Below, in pieces: positions 52,875-61,375 of a DNA stretch of 64,000 nucleotides (positions are counted from its first letter, which is position 1; the number at the start of each line of letters is the position of its first letter). The translations under genes were made by a program, and so were the position numbers. A model generated the notes under the pieces. The model was given only the letters and a program-made list of their open reading frames with translations. It was not told the DNA's origin and made no database searches. This DNA comes from Acanthopleuribacter pedis (GTDB lineage Bacteria; Acidobacteriota; Holophagae; Acanthopleuribacterales; Acanthopleuribacteraceae). The stretch is taken from positions 248,001 through 312,000 of the forward strand of contig NZ_JAFREP010000001.1 of NCBI RefSeq assembly GCF_017377855.1. Direction: 5' to 3'.

Positions 52875-54743
52875 CTAAAGGGAAATGCCTTTCTTGCCAA
52901 GATACTGATTGATGGTTTTTAACATTGGACGGCCGAACTTTTCCAGCTTGGCTTGACCGACACCAAAGACCGTTAAGAAACTTTCGTTGTCGGTTGGTTT
53001 CACCCGTGCCATGTCCTGCAGGGAGCGGTCACCAAATACGATAAAGGCGGGGACGCCCATTTTGGATGCGATTTGCATGCGTTTCTCGCGCAGGAGTTCG
53101 AACAGTTCGTGATCGAAATCGGCGGCGCCGATGACGGCCGAGCGCTGTTGGGCTGCCTTTTTTTCACGGCGCGTTTCAACGAGGAAGACCGGTAGTTCGT
53201 CTTCCTTTTTGTCGTATTTTTGGGGGACCAGCAGCCAATAGCCGGCCTGGGTCACCTTCAGCACGGGGTAGGGGTCGCCGTGGCGCGCTAAGTAACCCTG
53301 ACTCTCGACCTGGTTAATCCAGTCGTGGACTTGGGTTTTGCTGTGTTTTTTGAGCAGACCGTGGACTGAGAGCTGGTCGTGCCCGTTGCGAAGAATTTTC
53401 TGGTCGGTCGAGCCGGTCAGCACTTGTGCGATGTAGCCGGCGCCGAAATTTTGTTTGACCTTCAGCGTGGCCGATAGAATCATGCGGCTGTAGGTGCGCG
53501 AGTCTTTGATGCTTTCCACTTCACCCAAACACACGTCGCAGGCGCCGCAACTGTTGCGCTCAAAATCCTGACCGAAATACTCAATTAAACTTCGGTGGCG
53601 GCACTTGAGCTGGGTGGCGTAGTTGATCATGTCCTGGAGCTGTCGGCTCCGTTGCTCCACCAGCACGCCCTCGTTGTCGATCATCCGTTTCCAGAACTGG
53701 ATGTCCTTAGGGGCGAAAACCAGAATGCAGTGGGCGGCCAAACCGTCGCGACCCGCGCGACCCGCTTCCTGTTGGTAGTGACTCAAGGTGCGTGGCATGC
53801 CGTTGTGAATGACAAAACGGACGTTGGATTGGTCGATACCCATGCCAAAGGCGACCGTGGCGACAATTACCTTGACCTGCTCTTGGGAAAACAAGTCCTG
53901 ATTGCGTTTGCGAACTTCTTGGCTCAAACCCGCGTGGTAGGGCAAGGCGCGGTAGCCAACCCCGTTGAGGTGGCTTGCGATTTCCTCCGTTTCTTTGCGG
54001 GTGAGACAATAAACAATGCCCATGTCGCTTTTTTGGAACTGTTTCAGCACATTCACGAGCTGGGTTTTAAAGCTGTTGCGGCGGATGGCGCGGTAAAACA
54101 AATTGGGCCGATGATAGCTGCCGATAAAAACTTCGGGTTCCTGGAGGTTAAGCTCGTTGCTGATCTCTTTCTGCACATTCGGCGGGGCCGTGGCCGTGAA
54201 GGCGTGGACGCCGACATTGGGGAAACGTTGATGAAGCTGTTTGAGTTTGGTGTATTCGGGCCGGAAATCATGGCCCCACTGACTGATGCAGTGGGCTTCG
54301 TCGATGGCGAAAAAGCTGATGTTTACCTGCTGTAATTCTTCGATGAAATGATCCAGCAGCAAGCGCTCGGGTGAAACGTACAGCATTTTGAGGTTGCCGC
54401 GAAAAAACTGTGCCTTGATCTGGCGAACCTCGCCACCGGAGAGCGAGCTGTTGACGTAGGCGGCGGGGACGCCCAGCAATTGAAGGCTGTTCACCTGGTC
54501 TTCCATTAAGGAGATAAGCGGCGAAACGATAATCGCCGTCCCTTCCATAATCGCCGCGGGGATTTGGTAGCAGAGGGATTTCCCGCCCCCGGTGGGTAGC
54601 ACGGTCAGCGAATCTTTGCCCTTTTGGATGGTTTCGATGGTTTCGGCCTGCAAGGGACGGAAGTCGGGATAACCCCATATTTTTTGTAGCGCCTCTTTGG
54701 CGACTTGCAGGTTGGTGGTGACACTCATGATTGGGTTTTGCAT
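52875..54743 (-). CDS. recQ: ATP-dependent DNA helicase RecQ
   Basis: A 622-residue 3'-5' helicase for recombination and repair. The motifs are Walker A TGGGKS (51-56), DEAH (148-151), and the RecQ-specific aromatic loop in HDFRPEYTKL. The zinc-binding region has the CRHRSLIEYF and CGACDVC cysteines. After these come the winged-helix RQC domain and a C-terminal HRDC domain (about 540-622, with FGDRSLQDMA and FGVGQAKLEKFG). The ATG at 54743 lacks a clear ribosome site; ATG 54728 five codons later is an alternative. It follows the TPR-like gene by about 185 bases, where element R4 lies. Confidence 0.96.
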   Translation of the reverse strand: MQNPIMSVTTNLQVAKEALQKIWGYPDFRPLQAETIETIQKGKDSLTVLPTGGGKSLCYQIPAAIMEGTAIIVSPLISLMEDQVNSLQLLGVPAAYVNSSLSGGEVRQIKAQFFRGNLKMLYVSPERLLLDHFIEELQQVNISFFAIDEAHCISQWGHDFRPEYTKLKQLHQRFPNVGVHAFTATAPPNVQKEISNELNLQEPEVFIGSYHRPNLFYRAIRRNSFKTQLVNVLKQFQKSDMGIVYCLTRKETEEIASHLNGVGYRALPYHAGLSQEVRKRNQDLFSQEQVKVIVATVAFGMGIDQSNVRFVIHNGMPRTLSHYQQEAGRAGRDGLAAHCILVFAPKDIQFWKRMIDNEGVLVEQRSRQLQDMINYATQLKCRHRSLIEYFGQDFERNSCGACDVCLGEVESIKDSRTYSRMILSATLKVKQNFGAGYIAQVLTGSTDQKILRNGHDQLSVHGLLKKHSKTQVHDWINQVESQGYLARHGDPYPVLKVTQAGYWLLVPQKYDKKEDELPVFLVETRREKKAAQQRSAVIGAADFDHELFELLREKRMQIASKMGVPAFIVFGDRSLQDMARVKPTDNESFLTVFGVGQAKLEKFGRPMLKTINQYLGKKGISL

Positions 54744-54835
54744 CCGTGAAGGCTGGGGTGAGCGGCGAATCGCACTTTCAGGCCGAGGGGCTCGCGCACA
54801 TAAGCCGTGTTTTTAGGCGAATCTTAGCAAAAACC

Positions 54836-54931
54836 CCGCATACGGGCCAGGAAAGGCGTGAGCCGGAAGGCAAACCCTCGTCATCGCATGGGTTGCCCCG
54901 AAGCAGAATGTCTTGTAAGAGATGCGGGCTA
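54836..54931 (-). repeat. Palindromic dispersed element R4 (degenerate)
   Basis: The right part is the R2-type end: a segment containing CATGGGTTGCCCCG, then CAGAAT and the arm CTTGTAAGAGATGCGGG (54912-54928, three changes). The left arm is decayed (CCCGCATACGGG, 54836-54847). The final CTAG supplies the TAG stop codon of the TPR-like gene on the minus strand. Confidence 0.75.
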
Positions 54932-56173
54932 GTTCCCGGTAGCGCCAAAAAACTCGATCACGTACCTTGGGTAGATGCCGGGATCGGGGCGGAAATCCGG
55001 CTGCATGCGCTGTACCTCGAGGATTTCACCGCGGGCGAGGTCCAGGACGGCTTCATCCGGTTCCAGGCTGTGGTGGTGCTTGCCCAGCAGGTAGATGCCC
55101 TTGAGCCAGCGGAAGCTGAGTGAATCCTCGGCACCGTCAATCGCGATTTCCTGTAATTCACTCAGGGCCTTGCCCGGGTCGCCGCGACGGTAGGGCTTCA
55201 GGGTTGCCAACAAGGCCTCGCGCAGGGCCGCCTTGTTTTGTTCGGCCTGAGCCGTCGCCGTGTTGGTTTGCGGCGGAGAGTTTTCTCTCGGTGGGCTCGT
55301 GGTTTGATTGTTCGTCTGGTTGTCGGCTTGCGCCTGAGCCAATGCTTCTCGACGCTTGCGTTCCGCTTCCAAGGCCGCCAGGCGGTTTTTCTCGTCCTCG
55401 AGTTGTTTGCGGCGTTTTTCCGCATCCGCGGCGTCGGCGATGCGTCTTTTGGCGTCCACGATCTGTTGCTTGAGCGAAGCGATTTCCCCAAAACCCGCGT
55501 CGATACGTTCGATTTGACCAATCACCGTTTCGGCTTTGGCGAAATTCCGGTCAATGATCGCTGTTTTGGCGTCCAGCGCCATGGTGCGCAGGTGGGTGAG
55601 TTTGGCGTTGTCCACTTTGCCGAGCCCGACCTGGGCTTCCGGGCGATTGGGATAATCCTGAACCAGTTTTTGGAATGCCCGGCGCGCCTCAGCGAACTTT
55701 TTCTGGTTGAGCAGGTTTTGGGCGTCGGAAAGAGCGATGTTAAATTGGGCCGCCAGCGCCTTGCGTTTCTCTTCCGCGGCCTTCTGGATGCGGTTTTTGT
55801 CGGCGTGGTACTTGGCCAGCTCTTTGCGCTGGCGCTTGATGACCTCTTCCTCCAGCGCATCGGTTGACTTTTTGATCCAAGCTTCCGCTTCCATGATGTC
55901 CAGCGGTTCGTAGGCCAGCGCAATTTTGTAGCGCGGTAGATAGTTGGCGAAAATCGCGCCTTCCAGTCGATACCGCGAGGCCTTGTTTTCTAGGCGAAAC
56001 GCTTCTTGGAAATCGGCAAGCGCGCCCTGGTGATCGCCCGCCTCCAGCTTGGCTTCACCGTCTTTGAAAAAGGTTTTGTAACCCGAGAACATGGCGGCAC
56101 CGGGTAGCGCGCTACCCAGTACCAGCAGGAATAAGGCGACCGAAAGGGGGAAGTGTCGGGGTTGCCGGCTCAT
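54929..56173 (-). CDS. Secreted helical/coiled-coil protein, kinase partner
   Basis: A 414-residue protein: signal peptide or anchor (about 10-28), a TPR-like segment (about 32-70, DGEAKLEAGDHQGALADFQEAFRLE), a long charged coiled coil (about 105-290, many KRR and EE pairs), a Gln/Asn/Pro-rich linker and a helical C-terminal domain (WLKGIYLLGKH). Its ATG overlaps the Ser/Thr kinase stop by 4 bases, so the two are translated together; it may present a periplasmic signal to the kinase. The stop codon lies at the edge of element R4, so the 3' end may have been reshaped by insertion. The function is unknown. Confidence 0.75.
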   Translation of the reverse strand: MSRQPRHFPLSVALFLLVLGSALPGAAMFSGYKTFFKDGEAKLEAGDHQGALADFQEAFRLENKASRYRLEGAIFANYLPRYKIALAYEPLDIMEAEAWIKKSTDALEEEVIKRQRKELAKYHADKNRIQKAAEEKRKALAAQFNIALSDAQNLLNQKKFAEARRAFQKLVQDYPNRPEAQVGLGKVDNAKLTHLRTMALDAKTAIIDRNFAKAETVIGQIERIDAGFGEIASLKQQIVDAKRRIADAADAEKRRKQLEDEKNRLAALEAERKRREALAQAQADNQTNNQTTSPPRENSPPQTNTATAQAEQNKAALREALLATLKPYRRGDPGKALSELQEIAIDGAEDSLSFRWLKGIYLLGKHHHSLEPDEAVLDLARGEILEVQRMQPDFRPDPGIYPRYVIEFFGATGN

Positions 56174-57789
56174 TGCAGATCCTCCAGCAGGAAGCTGTCT
56201 AGCTCCAGCTCAAACTCGGCGTGGGCTTTGGACAGGCTCATTTCGGGTGACACGTAGGCGCTGATTTCTTGGGTCAGGCCACCGTAATTGATGACAAAGG
56301 TGTATTTGCCCTCGGGTAGGCGGAACATTTGCGGCAATTCGCGCTGGTCGTGGTTGACCTCGCGGCCTTGTTCATCCGTAATTTTGACAATCGACCCCTT
56401 GGGAAAAGCCGAAACCAGTAAGTTGCCCTCGCGGAGCGGGACTGGAACCGGGTCGGGTGCCGGACCAGCCTTGGGCCACAGCAAAATGGCGAGGACCACC
56501 ACCAGGGCAATCAGCGTGCCGCCGATCGCCAGGGGTTTGATCAAGCTGTTGGGTTTCAGTTCCTCAATGCCCGTCGGCGGCCGTTCTTCTCCCTCTACTT
56601 TTTGCTGCGCCTCGCGCTGCTCCGTGCGAACCGGGGGTTTGCTGCCGGCCACGCTGGGAATCTCAGTCACCACCGTGGGTTCCTCGATTTGCTTGAGGTC
56701 CTGACGGGTGGCGATGTTGTCCATCAATTCCGTTTGGCGATTGACACCGCCGAGCTTGCCGTGGATCGAACGCAAGGTGTCCAGCACCTCTGCCGCGGTC
56801 TGGAAGCGGTTTTCCGGCTTTTTTTCCAACATCTTCAGAATCACCGCGCGCAGGTCGCGGTCAATGTCCTCGAAGAACATGTCCGGTGGCGGCGGCGGTT
56901 CGTTAATGTGCTGGTAAAGAACCGTCATCCATTGGTCGGAATCAAAAGGGACACGACCGGTGACCAGTTCATAGAGGGTGATGCCGAGCGAGTAAATGTC
57001 GGAACGACCGTCGATTTCGCGGCCCATCGCCTGTTCCGGCGAAACATACCGGGCGGTGCCCATAAAGGTGCCCGCCGCCGTCTGACGTGTTTGGTCGGCA
57101 GCCTTGGCAATCCCGAAATCCATCACAATACCGCGACCGCGGCGGTCGACCAGAATGTTGTCCGGCTTAATATCGCGGTGAACAACCCCGCGACCGTGGG
57201 CGTAATCCAGCGCGGCGCAAGCGTCCATCACGATGCTCAGCGATTCCCGCTGCGGCATGCGGTTCTTGCGAACCAGGTCCGCGGCCGAACGCCCCTCCAC
57301 AAAAGACATGGTGAAATAAACAAAAGGTTCGGCATGCCGGTTCTGAATTTTTTCCGGCGCCTTGATACGGTTCCAATTGCCGCGTTTGTGGACCTCGTAA
57401 ATGGTGACGATATTTTGGTGTAAAAACTTGGCGGCGATACGGGCTTCTTTCACGAAGCGGTTGACGACGTCCGCGTCTTCCGTCAAATCAACATTCAGGA
57501 TTTTGATCGCCTCTTTGCGGTCCAGATCGAGGTTGCGAACCAGGTACACCCAGGCAAAACCCCCTTTACCCAAGGGTTTTAGCAACTCGTATTTGTAGGG
57601 CGATTCCGTTTCTTCTTCGATGACCTGAGGTTCCGTGTCGACGTCGCCTTCGCCCGAGGCCGCGACCAAACCCGCCTGGGTGATTTGGGTTACGTCCGTG
57701 GGGCTGACCATCGCGGTTTCCCGAGTCTGATCGACATCCGGGTTGGACGTTTGTTCCTCGCTGCCTGGCTCTTCAGGATGATTGACCAC
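56170..57789 (-). CDS. Membrane Ser/Thr protein kinase with PEGA domain
   Basis: A 539-residue Hanks-type kinase. Acidic N-terminus (1-64), kinase domain (about 66-335): glycine loop GKGGFAWV (74-81), Lys96, HRDIKPDN (204-211, Asp206) and DFG (224-226). All catalytic residues are intact. One membrane helix (about 416-437) follows, then a periplasmic PEGA domain (about 455-515, GSIVKITDEQGREV and LPEGKYTFVI). The start is GTG at 57789 with GAGG upstream. The gene partner is the coiled-coil protein that overlaps it. The FHA protein at 21 kb is a possible reader of its phosphorylation. Confidence 0.93.
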   Translation of the reverse strand: MVNHPEEPGSEEQTSNPDVDQTRETAMVSPTDVTQITQAGLVAASGEGDVDTEPQVIEEETESPYKYELLKPLGKGGFAWVYLVRNLDLDRKEAIKILNVDLTEDADVVNRFVKEARIAAKFLHQNIVTIYEVHKRGNWNRIKAPEKIQNRHAEPFVYFTMSFVEGRSAADLVRKNRMPQRESLSIVMDACAALDYAHGRGVVHRDIKPDNILVDRRGRGIVMDFGIAKAADQTRQTAAGTFMGTARYVSPEQAMGREIDGRSDIYSLGITLYELVTGRVPFDSDQWMTVLYQHINEPPPPPDMFFEDIDRDLRAVILKMLEKKPENRFQTAAEVLDTLRSIHGKLGGVNRQTELMDNIATRQDLKQIEEPTVVTEIPSVAGSKPPVRTEQREAQQKVEGEERPPTGIEELKPNSLIKPLAIGGTLIALVVVLAILLWPKAGPAPDPVPVPLREGNLLVSAFPKGSIVKITDEQGREVNHDQRELPQMFRLPEGKYTFVINYGGLTQEISAYVSPEMSLSKAHAEFELELDSFLLEDLQ

Positions 57790-58212
57790 GGAAGCCTCAC
57801 TTCATTTAGAAAATACCCATGGGGGGACCGGGAACCTTGTGCTTGGGTAGCCCAAACGGGGGCAAACGCGCGCCGCGTCGAGGCGACGGGTGTAACTTGG
57901 CCGTGGGCATTTACCCAAACTTATCAAAAACAAGGCGTTCCCGCCAAGGTACCACGTGCGATTGGGTACCGCGGGGAACCGCGCGGCGAACCCGAGGGCT
58001 CCAGGGCCGCGAGTCCAGGTCGGTGCGGCACAAGTGGTGCCGACCCATTAGGGTGAGGTCATGGGAGCAGTGGGAACGCGGCCTTATTGTAACATCCTTT
58101 TGGACACGGTTTTAGCCCTCGAACCGCGCTTGATTTGTTTCTGGCCGAGCCTTCTTTCGGCCGGCGTTGCATTCGCGCAAAAAATACCGACCGACCGCCC
58201 ATTTGCCACGGG
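57790..58212. other. Intergenic region between the kinase and the ZorAB cassette
   Basis: About 420 bases between two minus-strand transcription units. GC-rich, no gene supported. It probably carries the kinase promoter. Confidence 0.45.
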
Positions 58213-59277
58213 TTAACCGTCCAAGCCCCACTTGATGTACTTACTCAGCAAGGCTTCCATGGATTCAACCCAGCGCATGTCGTGGCGAAGCTGTTCGACC
58301 TCAACCTCGCGCTGATCCGCTTGGAACACCCGGGTACGGCCCTGATCCATCACCACCCAAAAGGGACGAATCAGAATTTCGAGGCGGCCTTTTTGTTCCC
58401 GCCACAATTGACAACGGTGAATCCAACGTTCCCAAAAGTCCTGTTTTGCCAGGTCCAACAGGCTGCTCTTGAAAATTTCGTCCTTGTAAAGCAAACGGCG
58501 AAACGCCCACAACCGGCCCGGTTCGACCTGCCGGTAAAAGGGGACGCTTTGGTCGTCGGGTGGACCAAAAGTGGCGGCAATACGCACGATCAGCGCGTAG
58601 GGCTGTTGCTCCGTGGGGTAAAAATTGAGGTAGTTGGCCACCGGACCGCCTTCCCCCGCATCAATGAAGGGGGCGACCATTTGGGCCGCGCTGTGCGGCT
58701 TCAGGGAAGCCAACACGGGATTGCCCTTTTTGAACAACCACTGCATCACGCCACCTAACAGCGGGGTTTTATGCTGATCGCGGCCGAAAACCGCTTCGAA
58801 GGAAAGGGTGCCGTCCGTTAGGCCACGGGTCATGTAGGGCAGAATTTCCAGTTCGGGCTGTTCGAACAAGTGGCGATACAACCACAGATGGGCGCCGCGT
58901 ACCCTTTCTTGGCAGTGCAGTTTGGTTAAATCCGCGGCGAGCCATTCAATTTCGCGCCGCTCCGGCAAATGATGATACAGGTGGTAAAGAACCTCGCCCA
59001 AGCGCGGATCGTCCCGGTGCGCAAACGTCAAACAAATCATGGTAAGTACCCGGTGACCAGGCGCCTGGCGGTAAGCTTCCCCGAGTAGGCGCAGCTCCTT
59101 GGCGGTGAGTTTGGCCGCGAAGTGCGGAATCGCCTTGGGTTGCATGGTCGCCAGTACCTGGAAAAGGTAAGGCAGGTTGGCGGGTTTTGGATCGGCGTCA
59201 AGTGGCCAGCGTTTTTCCAGGCGCGCCAGGGCCGCCAGCATTTGGTTGGGCCGAAAAGCAAAGGGGCTCGTTCGCAT
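58213..59277 (-). CDS. Protein X of the ZorAB cassette, unknown family
   Basis: A 354-residue, mostly helical, soluble protein with no signal peptide or membrane helix. It looks like stacked helical hairpins (LAALARLEKRW, LRLLGEAYRQAPG, EVLYHLYHHLPERREIEWLAADL) followed by a C-terminal aromatic-rich part (QDFWERWIHRCQLW, then PFWVVMDQ). I see no DEAD/H, HNH, PLD, TIR or kinase motif. Zorya systems have ZorC, ZorD, or ZorE after ZorB; by position this could be a ZorC-like DNA-binding (EH-signature) protein, but I cannot confirm the diagnostic residues. The ATG at 59277 is 5 bases after the zorB-like stop, with GGAG inside the preceding stop region. Confidence 0.6.
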   Translation of the reverse strand: MRTSPFAFRPNQMLAALARLEKRWPLDADPKPANLPYLFQVLATMQPKAIPHFAAKLTAKELRLLGEAYRQAPGHRVLTMICLTFAHRDDPRLGEVLYHLYHHLPERREIEWLAADLTKLHCQERVRGAHLWLYRHLFEQPELEILPYMTRGLTDGTLSFEAVFGRDQHKTPLLGGVMQWLFKKGNPVLASLKPHSAAQMVAPFIDAGEGGPVANYLNFYPTEQQPYALIVRIAATFGPPDDQSVPFYRQVEPGRLWAFRRLLYKDEIFKSSLLDLAKQDFWERWIHRCQLWREQKGRLEILIRPFWVVMDQGRTRVFQADQREVEVEQLRHDMRWVESMEALLSKYIKWGLDG

Positions 59278-59282
59278 CCGCG

Positions 59283-59978
59283 CTACTCCTGAAGGTCGCG
59301 GTAAATTTGCGCGAATAACCTGGCTTCGCGCAGGCGACAGCGGATTTCGATGCGCCGTGATCGGACCGGATCCTCCTCGCCCGCCTCATTCAGGATCAGC
59401 TTGGAAAAAGAACGACCGCTGGCAACCACCATATCCTGCAAGCGTTCTTGGTTGTCACCGGATTGTTCCAACAGAAAGGTCATCACCGAGTAGGCGCGCC
59501 GTTGTGACAGTTCCAAGTTGTACAAATAGGTGCCGTTGGAGTTGGTGTGCCCTTCGATTTCGACCTGTTCGATAAATGGGGTGAACCGTTCGGAAAGCAC
59601 CACCTCGGAGTAGGCGTTAAAGATGCGGGCCAGGGTTTCTTTACCCACCGGACTCAGGTCGGCCTCGTTTTCGGCGAACAGGACCTCGGCATCAATGCGC
59701 AAAATTCCCGTATCGCGGTCAATACGCACTTTTTCTTGGTCCAGGCGTTTCGATAATTCTTGGGTCAGCTCGAGTTGGACCGCGTGAAAGGAACGCAGTT
59801 TGCCGGCCTGGGTATCGATGCGGTTCTCTTTCTCTTCGATAAAAGAGGCGTACTGGTTCAACATCACGACAACCAGCAGGATAAACACAAACAACATGCC
59901 CGCCAGCAAATCGCTGTAAGCGGTCCAAAAATGGTTTTCTGTTTCTTCTTGCACGACCAGAGCGCGTTTGTGTTTCAT
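59283..59978 (-). CDS. zorB: ZorB-like MotB/OmpA-domain motor protein
   Basis: A 231-residue protein: cytoplasmic tail (1-18), one membrane helix (about 22-42) with the ion-carrying Asp23 (TAYSDLLAGMLFVF) typical of MotB/ZorB/ExbD, a coiled coil (about 45-85) and a peptidoglycan-binding OmpA domain (about 92-228) with EGHTNSNG (142-149) and ELSQRRAYSVM. In Zorya, ZorB anchors the ZorA pentamer to the cell wall and forms the proton or sodium channel. The ATG at 59978 overlaps the zorA-like stop by 4 bases. It could also be a non-defence MotB-like protein, but the ZorA neighbour argues otherwise. Confidence 0.85.
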   Translation of the reverse strand: MKHKRALVVQEETENHFWTAYSDLLAGMLFVFILLVVVMLNQYASFIEEKENRIDTQAGKLRSFHAVQLELTQELSKRLDQEKVRIDRDTGILRIDAEVLFAENEADLSPVGKETLARIFNAYSEVVLSERFTPFIEQVEIEGHTNSNGTYLYNLELSQRRAYSVMTFLLEQSGDNQERLQDMVVASGRSFSKLILNEAGEEDPVRSRRIEIRCRLREARLFAQIYRDLQE

Positions 59979-61375
59979 CGGCGTTTCCCTAACCAGGAGC
60001 TGGATTTCGCCGTATCCTCGGGCGGTGTCTCGCCGGTTTTCTGCTGGATCGCCAGGATTTCAATCATTTGGCCAAATTCTTTAAGGCCCGTTTCGAAGTG
60101 GCGCATGCTTTTGGCCAGGATTTCGTCGATTTCGCCGTGGACGCCGCGCAAGGATTCGCCCAGCCGGTTGTGGAAGGTTTCGATATCGCTTTTGAGCAAT
60201 TTGTGAAGCTGCTCCATGTGGCCGCGCGAGGTGTTCCAGTTCTGTTCGAGGCGTTCCGTATGGGAAATGAGAACCTGTTGATTTTTGGTCATTTGGGTGC
60301 TGGTCTGGCGCAACAGGTTGAGCACTTTTTTCAGTTCGACCGCGCCTTCGCTGATGACCGTCGCGGTTTGGCTTTGGGCCTGCTGAATCTCTTCAAAACT
60401 TGCCGCCACCGAAACCGCTTTATGGACCATTTGTTTGCTTTCGGCACCGGCCGCATGTTGCTGGTCCAACATTTGTTGGCGTTCTTTGAGGAGTCGGTCG
60501 AACACGCCGCCCATGTCGCGACTGAGTTGGCTGATCTCACTGTAGCCCGCGCTGATGACCGAGAGTTCGCGGCCGATTTTTTCCAGCAACGGCGAGGTAT
60601 CCGGGCCGGCTTGTTGCGCGCCGCCGCCCGCCATGGGGTTGCCGCCCAGCTCTTCAAAGGCCGCGATCAGCGCTTTTTTGAAGGTTGTTTCCAATTGGCT
60701 TAACTGGAGCGTTTGGTCGCTTTGGTAACGCATGATCTGGTTATCGCGTTCGTCGGGAGAAAACAAAAACCGTTTTTCATGAAGGGTTTGGTAAAGATGG
60801 AAAAAAGCCGTCTCAAAATCACCCATGATCGATTTGTGGCGCCAGGTCCAGAGCAGGGCACAAAAGATACCGGAAATCGAGGTCAGAAAAGCCACGCTCA
60901 TGCCGCCGAGCAAGGTTTTGACGCCGGCGGTTAACTGGCTGGAATTCGTGGGGTCCAAACCGGAGATGCCAACCGCCAAACCCGAAAAGGTAAACAAAAT
61001 ACCCAGGCCGGTCAGCAGGCCGGGCATCGTCTGCACCACTTCATAACTGTGGTGAATGCGGAAATATCGCTTGCCGTCACACAAGTAATCAAGGTCGATC
61101 ACCCAGCCCGAACCGCTCGCGGTTTGAATCGGATCGTCGCTAATCGTGCGCCACAGCGTTTGCACCAAATCGCGACCGACCAAGTCTTCTTCATCGAGAA
61201 GTCGGTGCAGTTCCTTTTTAAAGGCGGTTTCATTGCTCGACGGTTTGAGTTTGTTGTCGAGATTGGAAATCACGGCGATGGTGTGTCGGTAGGCACCGAA
61301 CAACCGGGTGGCTTGAAGAAACGTAAAGGCGACGATGCCGATACTGAGCAAAATCGAAACAAAAGTGAGAAGCAT
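59975..61375 (-). CDS. zorA: ZorA-like membrane motor protein
   Basis: A 466-residue protein: membrane helix 1 (1-20), a cytoplasmic segment (about 25-115), helix 2 in the segment TMPGLLTGLGILFTFSGLAV (117-136) and helix 3 in GMSVAFLTSISGIFCALLW (158-176). These are the MotA/ExbB-like core of ZorA. A long coiled-coil tail (about 230-450) follows, the part that reaches into the cytoplasm in Zorya. In that anti-phage system ZorAB senses a breach of the envelope and recruits nuclease effectors. The tail is short compared with type I ZorA. The ATG at 61375 puts helix 1 at the N-terminus; GTG or longer starts up to 61486 are possible. Confidence 0.85.
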   Translation of the reverse strand: MLLTFVSILLSIGIVAFTFLQATRLFGAYRHTIAVISNLDNKLKPSSNETAFKKELHRLLDEEDLVGRDLVQTLWRTISDDPIQTASGSGWVIDLDYLCDGKRYFRIHHSYEVVQTMPGLLTGLGILFTFSGLAVGISGLDPTNSSQLTAGVKTLLGGMSVAFLTSISGIFCALLWTWRHKSIMGDFETAFFHLYQTLHEKRFLFSPDERDNQIMRYQSDQTLQLSQLETTFKKALIAAFEELGGNPMAGGGAQQAGPDTSPLLEKIGRELSVISAGYSEISQLSRDMGGVFDRLLKERQQMLDQQHAAGAESKQMVHKAVSVAASFEEIQQAQSQTATVISEGAVELKKVLNLLRQTSTQMTKNQQVLISHTERLEQNWNTSRGHMEQLHKLLKSDIETFHNRLGESLRGVHGEIDEILAKSMRHFETGLKEFGQMIEILAIQQKTGETPPEDTAKSSSWLGKRR

